A stretch of 64,000 bases of DNA from Natrinema salinisoli (GCF_020405205.1 NZ_CP084469.1:3038001-3102000); one strand, 5' to 3'. Counted from the stretch's first letter, positions 35,455 through 42,888 are shown. Notes: generated by a model from the letters alone, not told the origin. Translations and numbers: made by a program.

Positions 35455-37218
35455 TCAGTTTTCGAATCGGGCCTGGACGAACGGCTGCACGTCGTCGATA
35501 TCGCTCAGTCGGGAGTCGCTCAGTAACACGGCCTCCGTCTCTTCGAGTGGAACGGAGAGACTGATCTCTTTGGTTCGACCGTACCGGCCCTTCGAGACGA
35601 CGACGGCGTTGACGATCCCGAGCATGTCGAGCTCGCTGATGAGATCCGTCACTCGCCGCTGGGTCAGGACATCTGCGTCGATCTCCTCGCACAGGCGCTT
35701 GTAGATGTTGAACACCTCGCCCGTGTTGATGCTGTGGACGCCGTTTTTCTCGAGCAAAATGATCGCGAAGAGGACGAGTTTGCTCTGCGTGGGGAGGGTC
35801 CGGACGACCTCGACGACCCGATCGAGTTCGATCTTGTCCTGGGCCTGCCGGACGTGTTCCTCGACGATCGTTTCGGCCTGTGACCGTTCGGCCAGTTCGC
35901 CCGCAGTCCGAAGGAGGTCGAGCGCGCGTCGCGCGTCCCCGTGTTCCTGTGCGGCGAAGGCCGCACACAGCGGGATCACGTCGTCCGAGAGTGCGTCGCC
36001 CTTGAACGCGACGTCCGACCGGTGGTTGAGAATATCCCGCAGCTGATTCGCGTCGTAGGGCGGGAAGACGATCTCCTCCTCGCCCAGCGACGACTTGACC
36101 CGCGGATCGAGGAAGTCGGTGAATTTCAGATCGTTCGAGATGCCGATGATCGAGACGCGCGAGTTCTCGAGTTCGGAGTTCATCCGGGAGAGGTTGTAGA
36201 GGGTGTCGTCGCCGCTTTTCTCGACGAGCTTGTCGATCTCGTCGAGCATGATCACGACGACCCGCTCGTCGTAGTCGACGGCGTCGAAGAAGACGCTGTA
36301 GACCCGGTCGGTCGGCCACCCCGTCATCGGGACTTCCTCGAAAGAGTCCTTGTCGTCTTCGAGTTCCGCAATTCGGTCGTCGACCTCGTCGCGCGCGTCG
36401 AACGGCGTCGACTCGAGCGGGTGCGCGGGCGAATCGGTTGCCGATGAGTCGCCCTGATCGGTGCCGGCGACGGCCGTCGGATCTGTGGTATCCGAGGACG
36501 CTACGGCCGGAGCCGATTCCGAAGACCCCTCCGTTTCGAGTGGAGAATCGACCGACGTAGCGTCGGTATTGGGTCCAGGAGAACCGTCTCCGTGCGAGTC
36601 GGTTTCGTCGCTCGAGACGAAATCGAAGGGGTCCGACGCCGTCTGGTCATCTGACAGGTCGTCGGTTCCAGTTTCCTCGGCGCTGCGACGCTCCGCGTCG
36701 GCGTCGTACTCGTCGAGGGCGTCCAGCAGCGACTCGAGTTCCGCGACTCGGTCGTCGATGCGCTCTTTGTTCTTGTCGATGAACTTGTTCGCGAGTTGCG
36801 CGAGGACGCGGTACTGGGTATCGGTGACCTCGCAGTTGATGTACTCGACGTCGCAGGGAACGCTGTACTTTTGAGAGGTACTCTCGAGTTCCTTGCTGAC
36901 GAATTTGGCGCTCGCGGTCTTGCCGGTCCCCGTTTTCCCGTAGATGAGAATATTCGATGGCGTTTCACCGCGGAGTGCGGCGACAAGGATCGTCGCCATC
37001 TTGTTGATCTGATCGCTCCGGTGGGGGAGCTCGTGTGGGGTGTAGGACGGACGAAGCACCTCCTTGTTCTCGAAGATCGGTTCGCCGCTGAGGAGGTCGT
37101 CGAACAACCCCTGATTCGACTCTTCGTCGTCGAGATCGGCGCTCTCGAAGTCCGTCGAGAACCCGCTCGTTCCGTCACCGTCGTCTGAGTCAGTGATCTC
37201 TGAGTTGTCGTCTGACAT
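35455..37218 (-). CDS. orc1/cdc6: Orc1/Cdc6 replication initiator
   Basis: 587 residues, larger than the ~400 typical of archaeal Orc1/Cdc6. AAA+ motifs: Walker A NILIYGKTGTGKTASAKFV, Walker B VVVIMLDEIDKLVEKSGDDT and sensor-1 VSIIGISNDLKFTDFLDPR. The C-terminal winged helix (about 490-587) binds ORBs. The extra length is an acidic Ser/Asp/Thr-rich insertion (about residues 155-285) between Walker A and Walker B. It sits next to the origin, with one ORB 13 bp upstream of its ATG and another inside its insertion-coding DNA, which suggests autoregulation (inference). Confidence 0.96.
   Translation of the reverse strand: MSDDNSEITDSDDGDGTSGFSTDFESADLDDEESNQGLFDDLLSGEPIFENKEVLRPSYTPHELPHRSDQINKMATILVAALRGETPSNILIYGKTGTGKTASAKFVSKELESTSQKYSVPCDVEYINCEVTDTQYRVLAQLANKFIDKNKERIDDRVAELESLLDALDEYDADAERRSAEETGTDDLSDDQTASDPFDFVSSDETDSHGDGSPGPNTDATSVDSPLETEGSSESAPAVASSDTTDPTAVAGTDQGDSSATDSPAHPLESTPFDARDEVDDRIAELEDDKDSFEEVPMTGWPTDRVYSVFFDAVDYDERVVVIMLDEIDKLVEKSGDDTLYNLSRMNSELENSRVSIIGISNDLKFTDFLDPRVKSSLGEEEIVFPPYDANQLRDILNHRSDVAFKGDALSDDVIPLCAAFAAQEHGDARRALDLLRTAGELAERSQAETIVEEHVRQAQDKIELDRVVEVVRTLPTQSKLVLFAIILLEKNGVHSINTGEVFNIYKRLCEEIDADVLTQRRVTDLISELDMLGIVNAVVVSKGRYGRTKEISLSVPLEETEAVLLSDSRLSDIDDVQPFVQARFEN
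36525..36547 (-). promoter_or_regulatory. origin recognition box-like site inside orc1
   Basis: Minus strand reads TTCTCCACTCGAAACGGAGG plus GGT, matching the origin boxes. It encodes residues about 224-232 (DSPLETEGS) of the acidic insertion. Confidence 0.6.
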
Positions 37219-37230
37219 TCGTCGTACTGA

Positions 37231-37252
37231 ACCCCCTTATTTCGAGTGGAAC
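37231..37252 (-). promoter_or_regulatory. ORB1, next to orc1 start codon
   Basis: Minus strand reads CGTTCCACTCGAAATAAGGG plus GG. It is 13 bp upstream of the orc1 ATG and overlaps the expected transcription start. Confidence 0.75.
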
Positions 37253-37269
37253 GCCGAACCCCGGAGCAG

Positions 37270-37279
37270 GAATATAGCG
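37270..37279 (-). promoter_or_regulatory. probable TATA box of orc1
   Basis: Minus strand reads CGCTATATTC. It lies about 52 bp upstream of the orc1 ATG, which puts transcription start near 37247, inside ORB1. Confidence 0.5.
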
Positions 37280-37803
37280 GTGTAATGCCCTTAATCGGGC
37301 GATTCACCGTTCCAGATACCGGGTTCGGATCCAGTTGATGCAAACGAAACAGAGGAAAAGCATGCTAATAAAGGCTTCCTTTCCCCTTGGGTCTTGCCCG
37401 GTTTTAGCGGTCAGTGTCCGATCGATCCCGACGCTGCGGTTCGATTTCGAAATCTGTAGGGACCGACTCTCTGTGAACGAGACGGTCACACGAATCGATA
37501 CTCGGGGTGGCACGTCGGGAACGAATTTCGAGTCGAACTGAGGACCGTGATCGATACCTGTCGCTCGGCCCCAGAACGACCGGCCGCCAGAATAAACGGC
37601 CCCGATCTATTCGATGAGCACGTCGGTCGGGCCGAAACTCGTTGTCGGTCGAGTCACGGGTCGTGAACAGTCCCCGAGGAGCGCTTTCGAAGGCCTTTCG
37701 ACGAGCCCGTCTGCTCTTTCTGCTTTCGGTGAGACAATCGGCTTCCTCGAGTGCCAGATCTGGGAGCGAGCAGGATCTGAGAGCGAACGTGTGTGGTGTG
37801 GAA

Positions 37804-37828
37804 GATCATGTCTGATGTTATCATGATC
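37804..37828. repeat. 7-bp perfect inverted repeat beside ORB2
   Basis: GATCATG (37804-37810) and CATGATC (37822-37828) separated by 11 bp, ending about 10 bp before the C-tract of ORB2. It could be a protein-binding site or a small cruciform. Confidence 0.55.
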
Positions 37829-37838
37829 CGATGGTTGA

Positions 37839-37869
37839 CCCCCCCCCACCCCTTCGTTTCGAGTGGAAC
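37839..37869 (-). promoter_or_regulatory. ORB2, reverse orientation, with long C/G tract
   Basis: Minus strand reads GTTCCACTCGAAACGAAGGG followed by GTGG and a run of nine G. It is the left member of the inverted pair that flanks the CTAG-rich core. Confidence 0.82.
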
Positions 37870-37951
37870 CTGCCGAGAGGGCGGGTGGGGGTTCGACGAC
37901 ATTTCATGACGAGAAGTTTTATGTAGTGATGTGAGAAACAGTATCCGTAGA

Positions 37952-38059
37952 ACTAGCAGACACACTAGTCTTACTAGGGCCTTGTTCCTAGTTACTAGTT
38001 CCTGCTAGAGTCACTTCTCACGGCCGTCTCGATTACTAGAATCGTTATCGAGTTACTAG
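37952..38059. repeat. CTAG / TTACTAG repeat cluster in the origin core
   Basis: CTAG occurs at 37953, 37965, 37974, 37988, 37995, 38005, 38036 and 38056, i.e. eight times in 107 bp. Four copies are part of TTACTAG (37971, 37992, 38033, 38053). The stretch lies between the two inverted ORBs and is AT-richer than its surroundings, so it is the best candidate for the unwinding element. Confidence 0.8.
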
Positions 38060-38183
38060 ATCGATCGCTATTGGGGAATTCACCAGCGAGATCCTCTCGC
38101 AACCTCCTTCGAGTCGAAACAGAGGGTCGAAATCGTCGCAGTCCCGGTCGATCAGCTCTCGTCACCACCCACGGTCCCGTCAC

Positions 38184-38211
38184 TCTCCAGTTGAAACGAA
38201 GGGGTGGGGGT
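38184..38211 (+). promoter_or_regulatory. ORB3, forward orientation
   Basis: Reads TCTCCAGTTGAAACGAAGGG followed by GTGGGGGT. It is the right member of the inverted pair, about 315 bp from ORB2. Confidence 0.82.
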
Positions 38212-38568
38212 ATTCGAATCGCTCCGCTCCTCCGTTACGAACTCGTTTCATTCCGATTCGCGTGTTATCTCTTCACAATCGCTCGAATAACTCATGGTTA
38301 TTTTATCGTCTCTTGCGATCTACCGTGCTACGCCATCGCAGTTGGAACGCGTCCAGCCCGCACACCCTATCTGACACTTCTGTGATCCGCTATCTCCATC
38401 ACGTTTTATTTTCAAATCGGATCAACACGGAACGTTCCTGTTCTCAAAGACGATCCTCGCATATTATATTTCTCTTTCGTCGAATTGTCTACACGTCTGA
38501 CGTAGGCTTAAGTGAGTTCAGTTAGTAGTACGCGCAGATGCACCCCGCGGTGCTGGAGGCCCCAAAGG

Positions 38569-39207
38569 ATGGGACTGTTCACAGAACTCAAAGATAGTAT
38601 CTCTCGGGCTACAGACCGCCTGTTTTCGGAACAGGAGCCCAAACGAATCGGTATCTACGGTCCGCCGAACGCCGGCAAGACGACGCTCGCGAACCGTATC
38701 GCACGTGACTGGACTGGCGACGCGATCGGCGCTGAGAGTCACGTCCCTCACGAGACTCGTCGCGCACGCAGGAAAGAAAACGTCGAGATCGAACGAGACG
38801 GAAAGACGGTGACCATCGACATCGTCGACACACCCGGTGTGACGACGAAAGTCGACTACGAAGAGTTCACCGACGAAATGGACGAAGAGGACGCGATTCG
38901 TCGCTCCCGCGAAGCGACCGAAGGCGTCGCGGAAGCCATGCACTGGCTTCGAGAGGACGTCGATGGCGTCATCTACGTCCTGGATAGCGCAGAGGATCCG
39001 ATCACGCAGGTCAACACGATGCTGATCGGCATCATCGAATCACGCGATCTCCCGGTTCTCATCTTCGCGAACAAGATCGACCTCGAGGAATCGAGCGTCA
39101 AGCGGATCGAGGACGCCTTCCCGCAGCACAAGACCGTGCCGCTCTCGGCGAAGGAAGGCGACAACATGGACGAAGTCTACGACAGCATCGCGGAGTACTT
39201 CGGGTGA
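38569..39207 (+). CDS. oapA: Era/Obg-like GTPase, origin-associated protein OapA
   Basis: 212 residues. G1 IGIYGPPNAGKTTLANRI, G3 DIVDTPGVTTKVD, G4 IFANKIDLEES and G5 PLSAKEGDN are all intact, so it should bind and hydrolyse GTP. First gene of the three-gene operon conserved beside haloarchaeal origins, hence 'origin-associated protein'. A Shine-Dalgarno-like GGAGG (38555-38559) lies 9 bp before ATG 38569, and a TATA-like gcttaagt near 38506-38513 gives a short leader. Its role in replication is by association. Confidence 0.9.
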   Translation: MGLFTELKDSISRATDRLFSEQEPKRIGIYGPPNAGKTTLANRIARDWTGDAIGAESHVPHETRRARRKENVEIERDGKTVTIDIVDTPGVTTKVDYEEFTDEMDEEDAIRRSREATEGVAEAMHWLREDVDGVIYVLDSAEDPITQVNTMLIGIIESRDLPVLIFANKIDLEESSVKRIEDAFPQHKTVPLSAKEGDNMDEVYDSIAEYFG

Positions 39208-39614
39208 TTACGATGCCAAAAGCAACCAATGCGGACGACCCGGACGCACCCGACGGCGTGCAGATCGACCTGATCAGCGGCGAACGCATGGACGGCATGG
39301 CGACCATGGAGAAGATCAGGATGATCCTGGACGGCGTCCACGACGGCAATATCGTCATCCTGGAAGAGGGGCTCACTCCCGACGAGGAGAGCCGACTCAT
39401 CGAGGTCACGATGGCCGAAATCAGTCCCGACGAATTCAATGGGATCGAGATCGAAACCTACCCGAAATCCGACACCCGCGATTCGTCGTTGCTCGGCCGC
39501 ATCATGGGAGGTGAGGAGGCGGAAGCGAAGCTGACGGTGATCGGCCCGGCCAATCAGATCGAAACGCTCCACAAGGACGAAACGCTCATCAGCGCGCTCG
39601 TGTCCCGTAACTAA
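39204..39614 (+). CDS. oapB: DUF2073 protein, origin-associated protein OapB
   Basis: 136 residues from GTG 39204, which overlaps the oapA stop (GTGA); ATG 39213 is the alternative. DUF2073 pattern: GVQIDLISGERMDGMATMEK, IRMILDGVHDGNIVILEEGL and PDEESRLIEVTMAEISPDEF. Small alpha/beta protein with no catalytic motif known to me. It is translationally coupled to oapA and oapC, so the three probably form one functional unit. Confidence 0.87.
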   Translation: MITMPKATNADDPDAPDGVQIDLISGERMDGMATMEKIRMILDGVHDGNIVILEEGLTPDEESRLIEVTMAEISPDEFNGIEIETYPKSDTRDSSLLGRIMGGEEAEAKLTVIGPANQIETLHKDETLISALVSRN

Positions 39615-40633
39615 TGCCTCACCAGTGTACGAACTGTGGCCGGACGTTCGCCGACGGCTCCAAGGAGATGCTCTCCGGCTGTCCCGACTGCGGCGGGAAC
39701 AAGTTCCAGTTCGCACCGACTGCGGCCGCCGTCGCTGACTCGTCCGCCGAAGCCGAGGGCTCGGGCTCGCTCGATGCCGACGGTACCGCGGGGGAATCCA
39801 CCGCTCCCGAGTCCGACAGCGTGGCGACGCGAGCTGCGGAGACGGTTCGTGATCTGGTGGCCAGCGATTCGTCCGACGGGTCGGCGGCCGATACCCCGGC
39901 GGAACCGCCGCTCGAGGAGTCGGCCGAGACCATACAGTCGGACGCCTCCTGGCCCTCGAGCGAGGACGCCCCCGAAACGGATTCGACGACGTCGGACGGC
40001 GAATTCAAAGAATGGCCGGAAACGGCTCGACGGCCCGAGGACCGATCGGAGTCCTCGGACGAAGCGGCTGCCGACGCAGCACCCGAAACCGGACCCACCG
40101 ATCGAACCGACTCCGAGTGGCCACCGCAGTCCTCGGCCTCGAGCGGTCCGACGACGACGATCGCGGACGACGAGAACTCGGCACAGGCCAACGCCCGCAG
40201 CGAGGTCATTACGACGAACGACCTTCCGTCCCGCTCCGGGACGGCCACACGGGATACATCGGACCACGGCACCGAGGCTGGACCGGACCCTGGCGACCCG
40301 GCAGGCTCGGAACACGGCCGCGAGGTGGACAGTGCGGTCGAGACGCCGGCTGATGCCGACGATGGTTCCAGTGACGAACTCGACGCCGACCAGTCGCCCG
40401 ACCACGGTCGCGTCGTCAGCGAGCCGAGCGGTCAGCGACCGTCGCTCGAGGAGCTCCGGGCGGAACTCAACGAGCAGTTCGAGAGCATCAAGATCGTCAG
40501 TCCGGGACAGTACGAACTCAATTTGATGGAACTCTACAACCGCGACGAGTACATCATCTCCTTGCAGGAAGACGGCCGATACGTCATCGACGTTCCGGAT
40601 TCGTGGCGCGCCGGCGACGACGAGGACGAGTGA
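39614..40633 (+). CDS. oapC: zinc-ribbon protein OapC with long disordered linker
   Basis: 339 residues; start overlaps the oapB stop by one base (TAATG). N-terminal zinc ribbon MPHQCTNCGRTFADGSKEML then SGCPDCGGNKFQF (CxxC...CxxC). Residues ~36-275 are Ser/Glu/Asp/Thr/Pro-rich and presumably disordered. A conserved C-terminal domain (about 278-335) contains LRAELNEQFESIKIVSPGQY and ELNLMELYNRDEYIISLQED. It may tether DNA or protein partners of OapA/B (inference). Confidence 0.87.
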   Translation: MPHQCTNCGRTFADGSKEMLSGCPDCGGNKFQFAPTAAAVADSSAEAEGSGSLDADGTAGESTAPESDSVATRAAETVRDLVASDSSDGSAADTPAEPPLEESAETIQSDASWPSSEDAPETDSTTSDGEFKEWPETARRPEDRSESSDEAAADAAPETGPTDRTDSEWPPQSSASSGPTTTIADDENSAQANARSEVITTNDLPSRSGTATRDTSDHGTEAGPDPGDPAGSEHGREVDSAVETPADADDGSSDELDADQSPDHGRVVSEPSGQRPSLEELRAELNEQFESIKIVSPGQYELNLMELYNRDEYIISLQEDGRYVIDVPDSWRAGDDEDE

Positions 40634-41012
40634 CTGAACCGACGACGTTCGGTTTCGTCTCTCGTGACACCGTATTGTTTCGACTGCGGACTCGTCGCGA
40701 ACTTCGATTCTAGTCTCTTTACGGACACTTCTCGTTCCAGACGAAACAGTCCCAGTGGGGGGACCGGCCGGAGTAGGACCGCGGCCGCTAGGTTAGAATC
40801 TCGGCGAGTATCCGACGAACACTGATACGTTCCGGCGAGCAGTTGTCCGTTCGTCCCTCCGCCGTCGCTGGCGACCCGCGGTCTTCGGTCCGGACGAGTG
40901 CAGCGGGCTCCCCTGCTGGACGGACCTACCGGAGGCCCGAATCGTGACGGTGACGCCGGCAGACCGGCCGGAGACAGATGGATTTAAGCGACGCGGATAC
41001 GACCCATCGCAC
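40634..41012. other. 379-bp intergenic region after oapC
   Basis: No ORF is supported. A weak ORB fragment (TTCCAGACGAAACAG at 40736-40750, followed by a displaced G-run) is present. A TATA-like gatttaag at 40980-40987 lies 26 bp upstream of the micro-gene at 41013. Confidence 0.5.
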
Positions 41013-41102
41013 ATGAGCACCGCAACCAAGGTCGTTCTGTCAACGGTCGCCGTATCGGCGCTACTGTCGATCCTGCTCGTCTTTCAGAACGCACTCGCCT
41101 GA
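41013..41102 (+). CDS. 29-residue single-span membrane peptide
   Basis: ATG 41013 to TGA 41100-41102. It begins MSTATKVVLSTVAVSALLSI and ends LLVFQNALA: one transmembrane helix with a short basic N-terminus and no charged tail. A TATA-like element sits at leaderless distance, and the stop overlaps the start of the next gene (TGATG), so translation is likely coupled. Together these signals support a real small protein despite its size. Confidence 0.65.
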   Translation: MSTATKVVLSTVAVSALLSILLVFQNALA

Positions 41103-41884
41103 TGTTCGAGGCTCGTGCGCTCTCGGATCGAGTCGAAGCCGTCCGCGAGGCCCGGACGCCCGACGTACAGGTTCTCGACTGCGAACGTGACTTCGAGACG
41201 CTGACTCCCGCCCTCGCCGAGGATCTCGGCCTGGTCGTCGACGCGCTCGAGCCCGCGACCTATCCGACGTCCTGGCTTCCGGACGACGCCCCGACCTTAC
41301 TCACTCACTACGCGAGTTCGGACCTCACGATCGGGATGCCGGGCGACGGCAGCGTCGTCTGGACTCACCAGACCGACCCGCCGATCGTCCTCGTCAAACC
41401 GCGAGTCGAGGGCTCGCCCGAGTCGTTCGTCGACTTCTTGATCGCCGAAGCGCTCGTTCAGGTCGACCTCGAGGTGCCCGAACACTTCATCGGCTTCTTC
41501 GAGGAGACGTATCCCGACCTCGATGCGGCAGTCGCGCTCGATCCGAACGGGACCTATCAGGTCGCCGCGGCGCTGTACGACGGCTGGGTCGGGCTCCAGA
41601 CCCGCGAGGTCTTCGCGGACTGGCACGACGAGCATCCCGAACTCGCCGACGCCTGGCAGGACGCGGGGACACGGCTCGAGGATCGCGTGTCGGAACTCCC
41701 GCGTGCGGTCGCGCGCGATGAGACCGATTTCGCGGACGCGACGGAGCTGGCGTGTGCGGCGATCAAGCATGCGATCGAACTGCCGGCACCCTTCGCGGCG
41801 CTCGATACCGACGCGTATCTGGACCACGGCCCGGCGTACGCGATCCAGTGGGCCGAGAAGACGTTCGACTCGCTCGAGGACTAG
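41102..41884 (+). CDS. conserved haloarchaeal hypothetical protein, 260 residues
   Basis: Soluble, acidic alpha/beta protein. Notable stretches are VQVLDCERDFETLTPALAED, HYASSDLTIGMPGDGSVVWT and ALDPNGTYQVAAALYDGWVG. No enzymatic motif is recognised. From memory it resembles a haloarchaea-only DUF family found beside oapC (DUF7089), with low certainty. The start codon overlaps the micro-peptide's stop, so it depends on its translation or shares a ribosome-reinitiation site. Confidence 0.75.
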   Translation: MFEARALSDRVEAVREARTPDVQVLDCERDFETLTPALAEDLGLVVDALEPATYPTSWLPDDAPTLLTHYASSDLTIGMPGDGSVVWTHQTDPPIVLVKPRVEGSPESFVDFLIAEALVQVDLEVPEHFIGFFEETYPDLDAAVALDPNGTYQVAAALYDGWVGLQTREVFADWHDEHPELADAWQDAGTRLEDRVSELPRAVARDETDFADATELACAAIKHAIELPAPFAALDTDAYLDHGPAYAIQWAEKTFDSLED

Positions 41885-42012
41885 CCCGTTCGAATCGTTC
41901 GGAAGAGTGCTCGGTTTACTCGCGCCTCGTTTCCGTCATCGCCGCACAGCGCGCGCCGCTCTACTGGCCTCCTCTGCAGGCAGAAAATCGAGAATCACAC
42001 TACTGAGGGGGC

Positions 42013-42591
42013 TCAGAACTCGGCGTCGACGCTGCCGTCCTCGTCGAGGTCGATGACGCCGTCGAACAGGCCGCGGAACCGGTCGACGAGCGCTTCGTCG
42101 TGAGGGTCCTCCGAAAGGTGGAAGAGACCGACTGCGTCGTGTTCCTCGAGCAGTTCCAGGATCCGTTCGACCGCCTCGAGGGCCTGCTCGTCGCCGGCGT
42201 AGTAGGCGAGTTCGGTGACGGAGTCGAAACTGATGCGGAGTTTGCCGTCGTGATCGGCGAGGAAGCCGTCGATGTGATCGACGATGCCGTCGACGTCGTC
42301 GGGGGCGGCGACGTAGTGGACGGTGTCGGACGAGCGTCGGGAGTAGCCGCGTTCGATGCTCAGCGTGTCCAGGATTTCGGCTCGCTCTTCGTCGACGTCG
42401 TAGTACTCGAGTTTCTGTCTGACTTCGCGGGCGGTGGTTCGCGTGGAGACGACGAGGAAATTGTCGGTGTCGGCTTTGAGGAAATCCGTGTCGATGCGGT
42501 CGGTTTCACCGGTGCTTGGATGGAGGAGGAGCACGCCGGTCCCACCCGCTACCGTCGCCGGTGTGTCGTCTATTTCGAGCGTATACTCCAT
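42013..42591 (-). CDS. RecA/KaiC-fold-like protein without Walker A
   Basis: 192 residues. The layout resembles the RAD55/KaiC/DUF835-type domain: an N-terminal strand (TGVLLLHPSTGETDRIDTDF), NFLVVSTRTTAREVRQKLEY, then a Walker-B-like KLRISFDSVTELAYYAGDEQ and EEHDAVGLFHLSEDPHD. The G-x-x-x-x-G-K-T/S loop is absent at the expected place, so ATP binding is unlikely. In haloarchaea similar proteins are annotated only as DUFs. It is divergent from the metal-box region upstream. Confidence 0.72.
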   Translation of the reverse strand: MEYTLEIDDTPATVAGGTGVLLLHPSTGETDRIDTDFLKADTDNFLVVSTRTTAREVRQKLEYYDVDEERAEILDTLSIERGYSRRSSDTVHYVAAPDDVDGIVDHIDGFLADHDGKLRISFDSVTELAYYAGDEQALEAVERILELLEEHDAVGLFHLSEDPHDEALVDRFRGLFDGVIDLDEDGSVDAEF

Positions 42592-42778
42592 ATTGGCGTG
42601 AACAACTCTGGGGACTCCCTTAAGCGTGCGGATGTCTCTCTCGTCGGGGGATTCGGTCGGAAACGGAGGAAGGGTCTGAAAAACTGGCGAGGGGTGGGAC
42701 AGTGCGACTCACCGAGCGTCGACACGAAATCCGGATGCCCACGGATTTCGGCTATCGACGACCCTTCACCTCGTACAT

Positions 42779-42794
42779 TTTAGGCCAGCCTAAA
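42779..42794. promoter_or_regulatory. TTTAGGC-CA-GCCTAAA palindrome, DtxR/SirR-type operator candidate
   Basis: Perfect 7-bp arms with a 2-bp centre. The TTAGGC...GCCTAA pattern is that of metal-dependent DtxR/MntR/SirR-family repressors. It coincides with a TATA-like acattttagg, so binding would block transcription starting near 42805. Confidence 0.65.
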
Positions 42795-42804
42795 GAAACT
42801 GTCG

Positions 42805-42888
42805 GTGGTTCTCGTCTCACTGAGAACGGTTGGGGATTCGCTCGAGCTGGAGCATGCGTGGTTCGTTGCGGTGGAAGAGATGCAGTGA
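42805..42888 (+). CDS. possible 27-residue leaderless micro-ORF behind the palindrome
   Basis: GTG 42805 to TGA 42886-42888, encoding MVLVSLRTVGDSLELEHAWF and then VAVEEMQ. The start codon lies about 25 bp after the TATA-like/palindrome site, exactly where a leaderless archaeal transcript would begin. No homology is recognised. It could be chance or a regulatory transcript. Confidence 0.35.
   Translation: MVLVSLRTVGDSLELEHAWFVAVEEMQ

Larger units (their letters stand above)
37219..38568. other. oriC: replication origin (oriC) intergenic region
   Basis: A 1.35-kb non-coding stretch, the longest in the window, between divergent orc1 and oapA. It contains three ORBs, an inverted ORB pair (37839-37869 and 38184-38211) that brackets a CTAG-rich core, a 7-bp inverted repeat and AT-rich tracts (for example 38270-38310 and 38396-38480). 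Gene order polD1 - sec11 - orc1 - ori - oapABC matches the main origin of many haloarchaea, from memory. No convincing ORF is present. Confidence 0.88.

Noticed and set aside
37329-37357. ORB-like CCAGTTGATGCAAACGAAAC
   Set aside because: An insertion interrupts the core and the G-run is absent.
38106-38128. Fourth origin ORB (TTCGAGTCGAAACAGAGGGTCG)
   Set aside because: The G-run is broken and the core differs from ORB1-3; at most a weak half-site.
38071-38525. Open frames inside the origin
   Set aside because: They overlap ORB3 and AT-rich tracts, have no promoter spacing and resemble no protein.
40736-40764. ORB after oapC
   Set aside because: The TTCCAGACGAAACAG core is separated from the G-run by an extra stretch, so spacing does not match the real boxes.
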